This document shows positions 20,776 to 32,041 of a DNA stretch of 64,000 bases, piece after piece; positions within the stretch are counted from its first letter, which is position 1, and each line of letters opens with the position of its first letter. The notes below the pieces were generated by a model. It searched no databases and was not told the origin of the DNA. It worked only from the letters and a program-made list of their open reading frames with translations. The DNA is from Symbiodinium natans. Lineage: Eukaryota > Sar > Dinophyceae > Suessiales > Symbiodiniaceae. Both the position numbers and the translations under genes were made by a program. The stretch spans positions 646,001-710,000 of the forward strand of contig CAJNDS010002535.1 in the NCBI GenBank assembly GCA_905221605.1, read 5' to 3'.

Positions 20776-21560
20776 CTGCTTTCCACTGGCTCTGTGCCGG
20801 GTTCCGAGGTCCATGAAGGTTAGCGAGTGGTTGCCGGGCAAAGGCCCTGGGCCCCAGAAGTTAGCTGCAACTAGGCCCTGGAGCCAGATCCTGTGGCAGG
20901 CATCACGACGTTGAAGGAGTTGTCGTAGCAAACAGGTGCTTCTTGGAATCCACGGTTCCAGGCGATGGCGTGGGTCGGTGACATGTCTCGCGGACAGACA
21001 ATGTGAGCGATCTGAAATCCTGGGCAAGGGGTAAGACCCAGTTGCAGCCATCTTTCATCCCTGTGGGACTCGGCTATTCGTGCCGTGCTCCTCGTGTTTG
21101 CTGGCGGCCTGGGTAGACACGTGTTGACTTCATATCAGCTCCATCGTCCACAGGGCTTTATGCCAATTCCTGGATCAGTGGAGACTTTCGGCCTGATCAG
21201 TTGCCAGGTTGAAATTTTGCAAATGATGTGTAGCTCGGAACCCAGGTCTAGTGCAAAACTGTACGCGAGTTAGGGTGCTGATGCGGCTTCCGAGTGTACC
21301 GTGCAGCTCGCGTATTCAAAGGGGGCCTGCCATGGATACGAGGATCAGTGGCTCTCAACGCGATCAGTGACGAGGTTGGAGTTAGTCAAAAGGATGTGTA
21401 ACAAAGCCGGCAAGGCAGTGCCAGGTTGCCCAAAAACGAAGCCAGCAGGGCGGCGCCCGTACGCAGCTGTGCGCGACTTGGGGTCCTGATGTGGCTCCGC
21501 AGTTTACCGTGCGGCTCGTGCAGGCAACGGCGGGCTGACATGGATATATGAGGAGCACAA
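20436..21560 (+). repeat. three dispersed copies of a ~65-bp repeat
   Basis: Copies start near 20436, 21275 and 21487. The shared pattern is CTGATG(T/C)GGC, then TTTACCG(T/C)GCGGCT, then GGCGGGCTGACAT. The first copy sits between the two halves of the neighbouring duplication. Confidence 0.55.
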
Positions 21561-23747
21561 GCCTTACCGGCACACGCACGTCACTCGCAACATCGCGAGG
21601 GCTGCAGCACCTGCCTGCCGGCCGCTGCAGGCGAGGTGGAGTTCCCCTGATCTTGAGATCCTGCCGATGCCGGAGGGTTCTGCCGATTACGACACTCACG
21701 GGTCGAAATGTCGGACCCTGCTTGAGATTTGAAAATGTTGCCGCTTTGAGGGGATCCGGGCTGATTCTCAAGGGGATGAAAGGGATCCCTGGGCTGGGCA
21801 GCTTTTTTAGGGCGCGGCCTGCAAACAAAGGACTCCGAGCCGGAGACGGTGTCTTCAGGAGGCCTCCGGACACCCCGAGAGTTCGGTTGTGTCTCAAATC
21901 CGGTTTTCGCCGGGAAAACTTGCTTGGAAAGAGGAGGCTTGTAGCCAACAGGGCCCAGCATTGCCCTGCCTCCCTGAGCTCGACCTCAGCCAAGTACCGT
22001 CAGACGAGACCTCTCCCGGAGCTTCGCATGTGACGTTTGTGACGAGATCATGCCCCGATGGCTTTCCCAAAGCAGGGCAAAGACATTGTCCTGGAGCGGC
22101 TCTCTGTGGCCAGGCAAAAGCCCGAAGGATGGCTCAGCCTGACAGGAGGGGCGAATTCTACCCTATAATTCCCTAGAAAGGCCCTTTATAGGGTTGACTA
22201 TGGGGATTCGAGGGCCCAACAGCCCATCCTGCTAACGGAGAATCCAGGCACAGAGAGGCTGCCCTCCGTGCTTCTCTGGACTTCCATTTCTGTGCCCTGC
22301 CGCGCCTTGGAGAGTTGCCTTTGGCCTGAGCTTACTCCACACTGCTTGCCGCCGGTGTGCGCAGAGCTGATGTTAGCAGCAAGAGCCCCCCCAGAATGAT
22401 AGAAAAAAATGTAGGATGTGGATTCAATTGCGCATGTTCCGGGCTCATTCTCCGCTGTTTGACTGTTGACGCAGTTGCCTCGCTCTTGCCCTCATGCCGG
22501 CGGCCCTGCCTGGCTGCTTTCTTCATTCCAGCAGACCTTCCTACTTGCTGCAGTGCGGGTTTTATATGGGTGCTTGGTGCTTCCGACAGCCCGGCGCAGC
22601 CGGATCTACTGTCTGCTGCCTGTGCCAAGCTGGATCCACTGAACCACCCCAGGGTTTCAGAAGCCAGTTGCCGCAGCGGGATCAACGGGATACATGTGAC
22701 ACGGGACCTCCCTCGGTGCCACTAACTTGTCCTTGCATTCCTTGGCTCTTCGAGCCGGTCCCTGTGGTCCAACCAGGCAGCAGAAGCAACAAAGTAACGC
22801 TGACTCTCACAAAGAACTCTTAAAACTGGGGGCCTGGGGAGTGCGGAACGCTGCGCTGCTTGTGCTGAAACATGTTGAAGAACAGCTGAAGCATGTGAAG
22901 CCCCCGTGGTGGCAACGCTGTGGCACAGGTATGTTAGCCACCTGCATGCCCCTTCTGCCTGTTTCTGCTCATCTGAAAGCGAGCTTTGTCACAACCTTTC
23001 ATAGTACAGGCGCTTGTGCCAGGTCCGTGTCCCATTCTGCCTGTTGCAGGCAGTTTTGAAAGGCAGGAGAAGTGAGGAACACTGCCATGCATGTTTCAGT
23101 TGTTTTAGGGGATGTGGACTTGCCTAGGCCGCATTCCACTTGCGCAGGCTATCTAGTGTCCCTGCCGGGACGCTTAGCGGCGACCCGGCGTATCAGAGAG
23201 CCTTAACTTGAGAATAAGCGAAACCTGAACGCGACGATGTGGCCCCGATCATGGCTGGTGGTGAGCGGAGGCAGGGCAGAGTGGAGGTGTCACGCGTGCG
23301 GCCGCCCCACCTGCCTGCGGTTGAGGAAAGTCGCTGCTCGGAGGCTTCACGTTCTCTCTTTGCGCCGGCGCGGACATCAGGAAAGGCATCCAATGACGCC
23401 CCTAAATTCTATGAGCAATCTCTTGCAACAGATGGCCAAACTCGAAGCAAGCTTTTCTGTTCAGGTTTTGCTGCAGATTCTTGGCTGCTGAACTTTTTAG
23501 GAAACGTGTTGCCGGGCATTGGTCCGCGCTGACACTGAGGGGCCCATGAAACCCCGTGAGCGCAGGCTTTGCATCTTCTTGCAGCTTGGCAGTCGGACGA
23601 CCTATCAGAAGTAGGCGTGAGTTCCGTGCGGCCGAAGGGCTCGCAAGCCCAAAAAGTCGCTGCAGCTTTCTTTCCGTGCGATCTGTTCCTCGGTGGCCTG
23701 CGCCGCAGTACGCGTCGGAAATCCTTGATCTTGCCTTGAGATTCAGG
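20776..23747. other. gene-poor stretch
   Basis: Two opposite frames over 150 codons overlap at 21.4-22.0 kb, but neither has recognisable motifs. Apart from the repeat copies listed separately, I can support nothing here. Confidence 0.45.
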
Positions 23748-23793
23748 AACCCTGAACCCTAAGCCCCAAACCCTAAACCCTAAACCCTAAACA
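23748..23793. repeat. CCCTAAA telomere-like array, first in the window
   Basis: About five units, C-rich on the + strand, partly degenerate (CCCTGAA, CCCTAAG). It ends CTAAACAG, and the next base opens a coding-looking frame. Confidence 0.9.
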
Positions 23794-24282
23794 GCCGATG
23801 CCGGAAGGTTTCACGCTGAGATGTCGCACTCCACCTCCATGGCTTGCTCCCACGAGGAGCAGGGATCTCAACAGGAAGCCATAGCAGTAAACCCTCAAAA
23901 GTTGGAGCATCATGACCCTCATACCCTAAGAGGGTCACTGGAGGGAATCCCATCACTCATCGTCCTTAAGCCATGCTCCAGCTTTATGGAGTTTACTGTA
24001 TTGCAAGGCCGGCAAGGGCCATCATTGCAGCTGCCCAGCTCTGTTTCTTGGCCTCCTCCGGTGTCCCATACCCCATCATGCCCAGAGGTCTATGTGATCT
24101 TTGCGAGCTGCCTGCATCCTTCTTTAGCTCTTGAGGCTGCTTGTGCTGCCTTGTGTTTTCTTTGGAGGGCCGTGGTGCGAGTCAGGCAGAGTATGCAAAC
24201 GGACAGCACATGCAGCAGGCAGCACTCCCTACCGGAAGGGCGCAGACAGTCATGTTTGTTTCCACAGATGTTGTGTTCGTAG
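23794..24282 (+). CDS. candidate exon after a C-rich array, function unknown
   Basis: The frame is open from the AG that ends the array to a stop at 24280-24282 and includes an ATG at 23821. It reads GRFHAEMSHSTSMACSHEE near the start, then a segment with PSLIVLKPCSSFMEF. The composition is protein-like for the first 70-80 codons, so the exon may end before the stop. The upstream exon is not identified. I do not recognise the protein. Confidence 0.35.
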   Translation, partial: ADAGRFHAEMSHSTSMACSHEEQGSQQEAIAVNPQKLEHHDPHTLRGSLEGIPSLIVLKPCSSFMEFTVLQGRQGPSLQLPSSVSWPPPVSHTPSCPEVYVIFASCLHPSLALEAACAALCFLWRAVVRVRQSMQTDSTCSRQHSLPEGRRQSCLFPQMLCS

Positions 24283-24916
24283 GCTCTTGGGTGATACTTA
24301 CCTCCGATTGCCGGGACATCCGTACTGCGAGTCTAGTGCTTCGTGGGACAAAGTGCTGAGTCATGGTGCAGGTGTTAGAGCACGTCGCATGGCAAGCTAT
24401 GCCCACAAAACCTTCATCAAGGCCGAGTTGTAGTCGCAGTTGGTCCTGATGAATCAGGACTACCAGCGATCCTGCCAGCGATTTGCTTCCCGATGCGCAC
24501 ATGGGCACGACGCCCGCATGCAGCCATCAGGCCAAGGATTCACAGCCGCGAGTCCTCCGCCACATCTCACAGAGCAACAGTCGTGGCAGACCCGCTGCAG
24601 ACGATGCGCAAGGCCCTCTGCCTTGGCCTCCCTGCTGCGACTGTTTAAGCAAAGAGCTGCCCTATAGGCTAATGCTTCTTCTCGGATGCCTGCGCGGCCA
24701 TCCGGCTACCGCCCCACCTCTCTGTTGATTGCAGGGTCGTCATGGTAGTGGTGGACGAAGGTGACGCGTTTCGCAGCACCCAGGAGGAGCCAAAGCCCTA
24801 AGTAGCACTGCACAGTGCATCTGCTTCACGGCTCTGCCGTCATTGTGGACACCCATGCAGTGAGCAGCTTCACTTGCAGGGTCGATGAAATCTGTTCCGT
24901 GCATCGTGTGAGAATG

Positions 24917-25213
24917 TTAACCCTTTGCAAGCTCGGAGATCTGCTGGTGGCTTTCATGGGCTGAAGTCGCAAGGCATCCGCAGAGTTCACAATGTTCACA
25001 CGAACAGACCTTCGGGATGTCTGCTATGTCTGGCCCCTCCCTGCAGAGCGGCCTCCGGAGTCTGATCCGCTTTGCACGGACCTGCCGCGTCGCGCTGGCG
25101 CAAGCCCTGCTCTCCTGCTGGGATGCTCTGAGTACGGGGTGTTCTGCAAAGGCATCTGTTGAAGGAAGCCGTCGTCGGCTCTGCATCTCTTGAAGGGTGC
25201 ATGGAAGTGTCAA
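24917..25213 (-). CDS. candidate minus-strand ORF with a Cys cluster
   Basis: 98 codons, ATG to stop, on the minus strand. The middle is Arg-rich (VRAKRIRLRRPLC) and is followed by a Cys cluster CSCEHCELCGC that could bind a metal. No family recognised. Its strand agrees with the better-supported minus-strand exons just to the right. Confidence 0.3.
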   Translation of the reverse strand: MTLPCTLQEMQSRRRLPSTDAFAEHPVLRASQQESRACASATRQVRAKRIRLRRPLCREGPDIADIPKVCSCEHCELCGCLATSAHESHQQISELAKG

Positions 25214-25831
25214 GCTTGCTACGAAGCGGACTGCAAAGTGCTCTCAGTACAGCAGTTGGCATGGGCAGCGCTTGCAGAGCTTCTGCACCTCAGCTCCTCC
25301 TCTTGAAGCACTTCTCCCGCAGGTGGTAGCAATGCGGTAGCACGTGGCAGGCCCCAGTGTTCGATGAGGTGTGCAAGGCTGTGCATGCCTGTGCATCCTG
25401 CAGGACCCGCCCATCATGGATGCACAGTCCAAGCAGAGCTCCCAGCCACAAAGCCACACGATGGCACGTCGACAGAGCAACACACCAACGGAAGGCAGAC
25501 GAAGACGACAGCAGAAGAAGACACACGGACGCTTCGTCGTTCGGAGAGCTTCTGAGGCGACCGCGACTGCTCGCATTCTTAAGCGACGAGCTTGCGCTCA
25601 ATCTGCGCATCCTGGGGCGGACCCTGTGGTCTTCTGCTTTGGGTACAGGGTTCAGGGAACGGTTCAGTGACTTTCGTACGGGCTTTCATAAAACCGTTGC
25701 AAAGATGGGGTGCAGACCTCTTTTTCGAGGCTGAGAGATAGCCGCTCTCCGTAGGATGACCTCTGGTGCCAAGTGGCTGGCGATGGGAAGGTGCATGGGC
25801 GTGTGTCTAGCTGAGCTGGAGGAGGCTGGGC

Positions 25832-27000
25832 TCATTGACAGGGTGGAAAGCAGCAACGACAGGGAATAGGAGGCCAGACAGGCACATCCTGTGTCGAGTG
25901 AATGAACCGATGGGAAACGTTGTGCCTGCTCCGTGCAGCTCGCTCTGCTCCTAGCTCCTGTTCCTTTTGGAGTCTGGAGGGTTGCTTAGTGTGTAAAAGC
26001 TCAGGTGTATGCTTTGCTATGTTCAACTTCCACCTGATAAGGACTGTGATCTGCAAGAGTAGGTGATAATGGATTTCGGGGTCTCATGGGGATATTGCAG
26101 GTTCTGTTGGCTGTACGGAGTGCTCAAACAAGGCTCGGAATAGAAACGAGGAAACTGCCGCCCGGACCCCCTCGTGGTTAGCAAGTTCTTGTGCACGATC
26201 ATTGTGGGCAATCCACTTCGCCAGTGCCAGCGAATTGAAATCACCAGGAGTTTTCGAACATGACGCTACCCTGTGTTTCGACGGCCTTGTCTGCGCAGAT
26301 CCTCGTGATGGTGTGACGTCACCGGATAAGAGCACGGGGTCCTTTAAGAACCTCTGCATGCCTTCAGCCCAGGCCGACAGGAGGGTGTCTCAAGCGAAGC
26401 CCGGACTGGCGCGAGCGTGAGCGTCTAAACCCTGAACCGTAAGATTCGTCAAGCCGCCCCGAGGACATCAAAACATTGCGCACGCAGAGGGGTGATGACC
26501 TCAACCTCCCCGCCCTTGTACTCGTGCGAGGTGCAGCATCAAGCTCATGGTCAATCTCCTTCTGCAAGAAGCCCAGCAGGCTAAGTCATGGGGATTCCAT
26601 CGGTTGCCTAATGCCTGCCTTGTGAATGTGCTGTCCGGATCGAGCCGCGAGTAAGAGTCGAGAGATTTCGGCCTCGGCGGCTTGCCCCGGTGCCTGGCCA
26701 TCACATGTCTGCTCCCCAAGGACCTGGGCGGAAATCGACGGAGAACTTGAAACCTTGCGGCACAGGATTTCCAGAGCATTGAGCCTGCACCTGCAGTGAG
26801 GTTTCCAGCTTAACAAAGCTGACGCGCGACATCTCCCAAGTCTCTGCTTTAGGCTTTGTGCATGCCTTGGCACATGCCTTGGCACGCCTCTTGGCTCGCC
26901 GCATCTCGCCGCCTCGGCATTGCCGGTACTCTGTGTGCCCCTTCGTGACCTGACATCTTCGGCCGTTCCGAATGCCCCCAAACGAGATTGTAAGCACCAC
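25832..27000 (-). CDS. candidate intron-containing gene, minus strand, function unknown
   Basis: Read right to left, four or more open blocks look coding: 27000-26770 (EYRQCRGGEMRRAKRRAKAC, then WEMSRVSFVKLETSL), 26740-26590 (GQAAEAEISRLLLAARSG), 26570-26410 (begins after CTTCTTGCAG with KEIDHELDAAPRTSTRAG), and 26359-26084 (DFNSLALAKWIAHNDRAQEL, then AVSSFLFRALFEHS). A further block at 26056-25832 contains KLNIAKHTPELLH. The blocks are in different frames, as expected for exons, but I could not fix every junction. The coordinates give the outer limits of the blocks, not a verified start or stop. The last helical block is the most convincing. Confidence 0.4.
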
Positions 27001-27389
27001 GCAACTACGTGGTCATGACATTTACAGGTGAATCATAAGTAGTCTCACTGCAGACAATGGCTGTGGCACCCTCTTCATGCCAGTTGCATAGCCCTCCTCT
27101 CGGCAAGTCTCTTAAAAACCTCGCACCCCGAGGTCAGACAAGTCACGTGGCCTTCACCTCACCAGAGCATCTGCCCCCCTTGAGGCATGTCTCCACAGCG
27201 CCTCTCGGCGCCTTTCTTGTCAGCTCCACTTGACCTCCACTCGGCTCCCCTGAAGATGGCCTTTCAGGCTGGGGCAGACACGGGTCCGCGCCGCCGAGTC
27301 GGGGTGGGCTTCGTCTACGCTGCGCGCTTTGCGGGCTTGAGTTGGAGGGTCCGGTTGCGGCACTCGACCTTGCAGCTTTGCAGGGGAAT

Positions 27390-27490
27390 TTACGAGAATA
27401 GGGGACCCCTATAGTATTGACCCCCAAATAGTAGGATCCCTTATTAAAAGAAAGGTACCCCTAATTATCGGAAAGCCCCTGATTGATAGA
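27390..27490. repeat. member of a dispersed CCCCTA-rich repeat family
   Basis: Contains GACCCCCAAATAGTAGGAT and GGTACCCCTAATTA. Similar wording occurs at 44060-44150 (AGTAGGATTCCCT, GGTACCCCTACTTTCG) and 51610-51715 (CCCCTTACTTTCGCAAACCC), suggesting an old dispersed element of about 90 bp. Confidence 0.4.
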
Positions 27491-27668
27491 CCCAAGGAGG
27501 CCAGCGAGGCGAGCGAAGCCTGCGAGTGCCAACCAGCAAGGAGCCGCAGCGGCTTTGGCCTCTGCCTTGCGCTGTCACGTCGGCCAGGGTGGCAAGCATG
27601 CGGGGTCTCTTAGCATAGACTTAGAGAGGAGCGGGTTCCGTAATCCGCGTGGACTTGATGATTTAGAG

Positions 27669-28175
27669 TCAGGAAAGACGTAAACGAAGGGGAGGAGGAC
27701 ACCCCTTCCCCATTCTATAGGACGGTACATGAACAAGCAATCCACTGCAGCTTCCGCACGGCTTTTGGCATAGACGTTTTTGTAGTGAAGTTAGGAAATT
27801 CGTTCCGAAGTGCAGACTATTTCGGATTCGTCCCGATGCACCGACGTCCGTCCACTGCTTCGCAGCAGAAGTTTCCAAACAAGCAGCTGATACGGGGGCC
27901 TGTTGGGAACGAGCACGCAACAGCCAAGCCACGAGACGTGAGCGGGGCATGAGCGGGGCATGAGGGAGCATGGCCACACAGACTCGAGCCACAGCATCGA
28001 GGTCCTTGTGCACATGCGCAGGTATCCTGGGAGTTCGGTGTGGGCGCGTGATTCTCAAGCCAACAGGGTCCAGGGCTTCTGCCAGCTTGATGCGAGCCCC
28101 ATGAGCTCTCTGATGGTGTTCTTTTGTGCACAATGCCGTCAACAGACAGTAGGAGAGTTCCGACTTCCGAGACAT
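27669..28175 (-). CDS. candidate minus-strand ORF, 168 codons, function unknown
   Basis: ATG to stop on the minus strand. It contains ARIKLAEALDPVGLRITRP, HKDLDAVARVCVAMLP and SRLVAWLLRARSQQ, which look like soluble helical protein. The opposite strand is open over part of the same interval, so strand choice rests on composition. It could include an unspliced intron. No family recognised. Confidence 0.35.
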   Translation of the reverse strand: MSRKSELSYCLLTALCTKEHHQRAHGARIKLAEALDPVGLRITRPHRTPRIPAHVHKDLDAVARVCVAMLPHAPLMPRSRLVAWLLRARSQQAPVSAACLETSAAKQWTDVGASGRIRNSLHFGTNFLTSLQKRLCQKPCGSCSGLLVHVPSYRMGKGCPPPLRLRLS

Positions 28176-28596
28176 GGAATGAGAGAGACACCGGTGGCTA
28201 GACAGAGACTCGGATCTGAGAAGGGGTCAAATTGTGTTGGTTTAGTAAGGGGCGGCTTTTTAGCAGGTCACGATGCAGGACGACTAATAGAGGATAGCCA
28301 GGATGGAATCTTGCTCTTGTACAGCGAGAATGGACGCCCTACTTCAAGGACATGCCAGGCATGAGCAATGTGTTTGACGCCATCTCAGATGTACAGAACG
28401 TCCGGAGGATCTCACCAATCTTGCTTCAGGTGAGGTACAGTTTTTCACGCTGGTGTATGGCTTTGCTTGGGACAGCTCGAGGTAGCAGCTAGGGCAGAGC
28501 CGCGTTTACAGCAATAAGCCTTGCTGTTGACCTCGACCTCCCGGCCAGAGATTCTCATGCTGAGACCCCGCGAGCCTCAAATCCCTTTCTGTACAG

Positions 28597-28626
28597 AACC
28601 CTAAACCCTCAACTCTAAACTCTAAG
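28597..28626. repeat. degenerate CCCTAAA array
   Basis: About four units, C-rich on +, drifting to CTCTAAA at the right end. Confidence 0.75.
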
Positions 28627-28828
28627 CTAGTGGGGTGAGCTACTTCCCGTCCCTGATGGGTGGGTGAGCGCCTTCGTCTCAGACCCGGTTTGGGCCAGCA
28701 GGGGTGTGCCCAGTCCTCGGGCGAAGTCCTCTGGATGGCGAGGTTGGAAGCGTGTGAGAGACCGTGCTCAGGGCAGTTGTGTGTCTTGCTGTGTTGCTGA
28801 CACTCGCTTGGTTGGAAGTTGGTAGAAA

Positions 28829-28994
28829 TTAGGGTTTAGGGTTTAGGGTTTAGGGTGGAAGCCTTTGGAATCGTTGAGCGTTGTTGCTTGGTGGGCAGTG
28901 CCCCTCGAAACATGCTTCGGAAGCATCTTGGTACAAGAGACACGAGCTACGCCCAGCATCGGGCCAATCTCCGCCAGGGTTTAGGGTTTAGGGT
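28829..28994. repeat. two TTTAGGG arrays around a short open block
   Basis: G-rich on + at 28829-28856 (four units) and 28977-28994 (two and a half units). Between them a + frame is open and contains RKHLGTRDTSYAQHRANL, ending CGCCAG exactly at the second array. This fits an exon whose donor lies in the array, but the interval is short. Confidence 0.75.
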
Positions 28995-29116
28995 AACCTC
29001 CGGCAGCATGCATCACCACGAGCTGAGCAGAGTTCCGACCCGTGTGCATGCTTTCTGGTCTCGCAGCTGGCATGGTTCTACCTGTATGAAGATCACCACT
29101 GTGTTCCTTCTCAACA

Positions 29117-29359
29117 ATGCCACCGCCGCTGCTGTGGTCGGTCAGCACAGCATCAGCATTTTCTACCTTCTTCCTCGCCGGCCTCGGGGTTTTACCACAG
29201 TCTTCCAAACCGCACTGCACGTGGTGCATCCGCAACGGTGTCCTGACGTACATACTGACAATGTTGCTTTGGCATCCGCGGCGGCTGGTGTTTGTTGACC
29301 GACTCTGCATCTCGCAAGCAGACCCCGCGCTGAAAGCGGAGGGGCTCTTCAGTTTGGGG
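29117..29359 (+). CDS. exon of a HET/TIR-like dinoflagellate membrane protein (tentative)
   Basis: The frame runs from an ATG at 29117, which may be internal, into a GC donor (GGGG|GCAAGG) after SLG. It contains FLAGLGVLPQ, a hydrophobic segment (NGVLTYILTMLLW), then RLVFVDRLCISQADPALKAE. From memory, the VFVDxLCIxQ...K pattern resembles the core of HET-type domains (WIDALCINQ) and a set of dinoflagellate proteins in which SLGAFL would follow. The next exon, expected to begin with AFL, was not found with certainty. An alternative overlapping frame is open but lacks this motif. Confidence 0.45.
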
Positions 29360-29597
29360 GCAAGGAAATAGACCTTTAAGGAGAGCTCAACACAGAATCC
29401 ATCAGTTGTCACTGTATGATGCTGCATAGGCGACAGCGGCTTAGCTGATGCAAAGAAATCATCATGAGCCCTGATTGAGCGTCAAGCTAATGTCGTCTGT
29501 ATTTCACTGAAGGTTCTTTCCCTGCCACTCGCAGGCGAATGGACACTGTTCTACTCGCCGTTGCAATCCGTCAACGGTTGAGCGTCAGCAAAGTGTC

Positions 29598-29945
29598 ATG
29601 CCAGCACGCCGAAATCGGAATTTGTCTTCACGGAGAGTGGAAAAAAGGAAGCCTTCTGAAGGGCCCGCCGAAGATTCCGCGAGAACGGCGCCCATCAGAA
29701 CGCGGCATCGGCCTCCAGATCCGCTCCGTGAGGCCCTCGAGTCCCTTGCTGCGACGGTTGCTGCCGTTGCTGCTGCTCCGCTCCACTTCCGAAGATTCCG
29801 TCTGCCGGACTTTGCGAGAAATGCGACGCACGGCACCGTGAGGGATGCGAAAGTCACGAGAACTTGTGCCCAAGGCTTCGTAGTGGCCTCAGAGGCCTTC
29901 GGCCTCGTGCACCTCGGCGGGAAGCCGCTGGTCACTGAGGAATAG
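29598..29945 (+). CDS. candidate ORF of 115 codons, function unknown
   Basis: ATG at 29598 to TAG at 29943-29945. The N-terminal third is basic (RRNRNLSSRRVEKRK), followed by an Ala-rich helix (LESLAATVAAVAAAPL) and a more globular end (VVASEAFGLVHLGGKPLV). An overlapping minus frame is also open; I prefer + because the neighbours to the right are +. It could be a terminal exon. Confidence 0.35.
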   Translation: MPARRNRNLSSRRVEKRKPSEGPAEDSARTAPIRTRHRPPDPLREALESLAATVAAVAAAPLHFRRFRLPDFARNATHGTVRDAKVTRTCAQGFVVASEAFGLVHLGGKPLVTEE

Positions 29946-30317
29946 GATGGGAAGCCTCTCTCCTCACACCCTCCCCTCACACATCACATGCGTGCCCTGC
30001 GTGCCGTGCGTGTTGTGCGTGTGCTCGCTTCTCGTCGCCGGGCAGCAGGGCGCGCCTTCAGAAGGGCCTTCGCTAGGTGGTAGCGACGGCCTCCCTGCCT
30101 CGCTTCGCTCTCCAGGCCCCACCCTAGGAGGCCCTACAGAATTAGGCCCGGCTTCTTCGTAAAGAAGCAGAGTCCTTTGGCCAGACGCCACCCAGCGGAT
30201 GCCAGCACCAGCGCCGCGCTGGCACCTTAAGCCATGTATGCCTGCCTTCGCTCTCAGTTGGTCAACTGCTTGAGATTCTGAAGGGTTCAGCTGAGGATGG
30301 GGCCTGGACTGTCTCAG

Positions 30318-30370
30318 CCCTAAACCCTAAACCCTAAACCCTAAACCCTAAACCCTAAACCCTAAACCCT
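30318..30370. repeat. CCCTAAA array, 7 units
   Basis: Perfect C-rich heptamers on +. Confidence 0.95.
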
Positions 30371-30500
30371 GCTTCGAGTGGGTGTCCTCGGGCATTTCGA
30401 AGAGAGGTACCCAAGGATACTGAAACTCGGCTTCCAACCCGCTCGTGCATCTTTTGTTCCATGTGCAGCGTGATCGATGCGGGTCGTATCCGGCGCAGCC

Positions 30501-30553
30501 CCTGAACCCTAAACCCTAAACCCTAAACTCCTAAACCCTAAACCCTAAACCCT
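30501..30553. repeat. CCCTAAA array, 7 units
   Basis: C-rich on +, with one unit lengthened by a base (CTCCTAAA). A + frame that is open to 30953 follows it; its later part (SSKEDVLRHRLLVRRHL) looks coding. Confidence 0.95.
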
Positions 30554-30959
30554 GGGGCCTGGATCTGTGTGGATGTGCTGTGAAGTGCCAGCACCGGTGC
30601 AAACACCGGTGCAAGCACCGGTGCCAGCACTGGCTGGCAGATGCCTCCGAGTAATCCTTGTGCCGACCGCTGCGCACGACACGGGGCTTGCATCAGCTGC
30701 TGATTTGCAGCGCGGGGAGCCACTGTCAGCAGGGTCCCTCTCTCTCTGTCGCTCTCTCTCGCTCCAAAAACTCTCGCCTGCCGACTGTTCGAGCAAGGAA
30801 GACGTGCTAAGGCACCGGCTCCTCGTTCGCAGGCACTTGACTGAGAATCCTCCACTTCACGCGCGTGAGACAACGCACCCTGTGAAGCCCTCAAAGGCCT
30901 GCACGGGTGCGGCCACAGCATTCACCTACCTCTCCACCATGTCCGAGGGTTGAAAGCAG

Positions 30960-31621
30960 GATGCAGCAATGTTCAGATGGCCGGTGGATGGGAGCGTCGC
31001 TGGCTGGCCTGCACCTCGGGCACCCGAGCTGAGCGATTCTGCCGGACGCTGAAGGTATGTGAGAATTGGACGCGGAGAGAAATGACGAGATCGAGGGTTA
31101 CTTGTAAAAGCCCGAAGCCCGGCAAGCCCCAAAAGCCCTGAACCTCAACCCTGACCCTACAAAGTCAGAATTCCCAGACCTGCAAGCTCAAGGAATCCTT
31201 GGAACTGTTAGGCATAAGCCGAAAGCATCCCACGCAAATGTTAGTAGAGAGGTATGCGCTCCCATCCTTCGCTAACCTTTTGTACATACCAAGACACGAG
31301 CAGCAAGAACAACTAGCACAAGCACAACCACCGCAACCCAGCAACCACGAAACCGGTAGGCACCACAATCGCAGCAACCACAACAACAACCATGTAGCAC
31401 ATCAACACCGCATCAGCAATAACAACGTGAAGAACAGACGAGCACAGCAGGAAAATGCAAGCAGGACGATGATGACGACAGCCACCACCACCGCAGCTTT
31501 AACTGTGACTGCAGCCATGTCACCACTACCACCTTGCAGGAGTGCAGTCGCCTGTTGTATGTGCCTCCAGCAATCTTCTGCCTCTGTGTGTGACTGCAGC
31601 CATGTTGTGTGTGTTGTGTAG
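30960..31621 (+). CDS. candidate two-exon gene end, Gln/Asn/His-rich, function unknown
   Basis: Exon 30960-31054 starts after AAAGCAG and ends CTGAAG before GTATGTGAG, a textbook GT donor. It reads MAGGWERRWLACTSGTRAER. Exon 31178-31621 starts after TTCCCAG and reads KLKESLELLGISRKHPTQM, then YALPSFANLLYIPRH. The join keeps phase 0 on both sides. The 123-bp intron has CCCTGAACC-like sequence near its 3' end. From about residue 80 the protein becomes a Gln/Asn/His/Thr-rich low-complexity tail and stops at 31619-31621; the real exon may end earlier. Upstream exons are not resolved and the start codon is unknown. Confidence 0.45.
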
Positions 31622-31870
31622 CTGCGGCGTGCTCCTCCTCTTGAGTGCAGGCCCTCCCAAACCCACAACACCCCTATTACCCCCTGCTGGTAGGTGCCCC
31701 GCACACCCCCGCGACATAGCAATATGATTCTTCCAAGGGCCTACGCCTTGAAACCGACACCCTGCATAGGCCTTAAACCTTATGAAAAGGGTTTCCGCTG
31801 AGCCATCTTGCATGGTTTCTACAGCTCGCCTCAACCTCAACCCCCAAAATCCCTAAGCCCTAGGCCCCTT

Positions 31871-31948
31871 CAACTCTAAACCCTAAACCCTAAACCCTAA
31901 ACCCTAAATTAAAACCCTAAACCCTAAACCACTAAACCCCTAAACCCC
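31871..31948. repeat. CCCTAAA array with variants
   Basis: About ten units, C-rich on +, interrupted by AATTAAAA and by CACTAAACCCC. It lies upstream of the ankyrin/SPRY gene. Confidence 0.9.
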
Positions 31949-32011
31949 CCTGCCTCCATTCAAGACGAAGCCAATGTCATTGCAAACGCTGGCATACCTC
32001 GTAGTTGCAAT

Positions 32012-32041
32012 TGGTTAATAAGTACCATGAACCTCCAAGTA
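32012..32041 (+). repeat. right end of a TA-type MITE, solo
   Basis: AATAAGTACCATGAACCTCC followed by AAGTA matches the right terminal repeat of the MITE at 51898-52041. No left end is visible, so this is a truncated copy about 190 bp before the ankyrin/SPRY start codon. Confidence 0.6.

Noticed and set aside
21382-22033. Overlapping ORFs of 203 (-) and 161 (+) codons
   Set aside because: Mutually open frames in GC-rich DNA with no motif; cannot both be real and neither is convincing.
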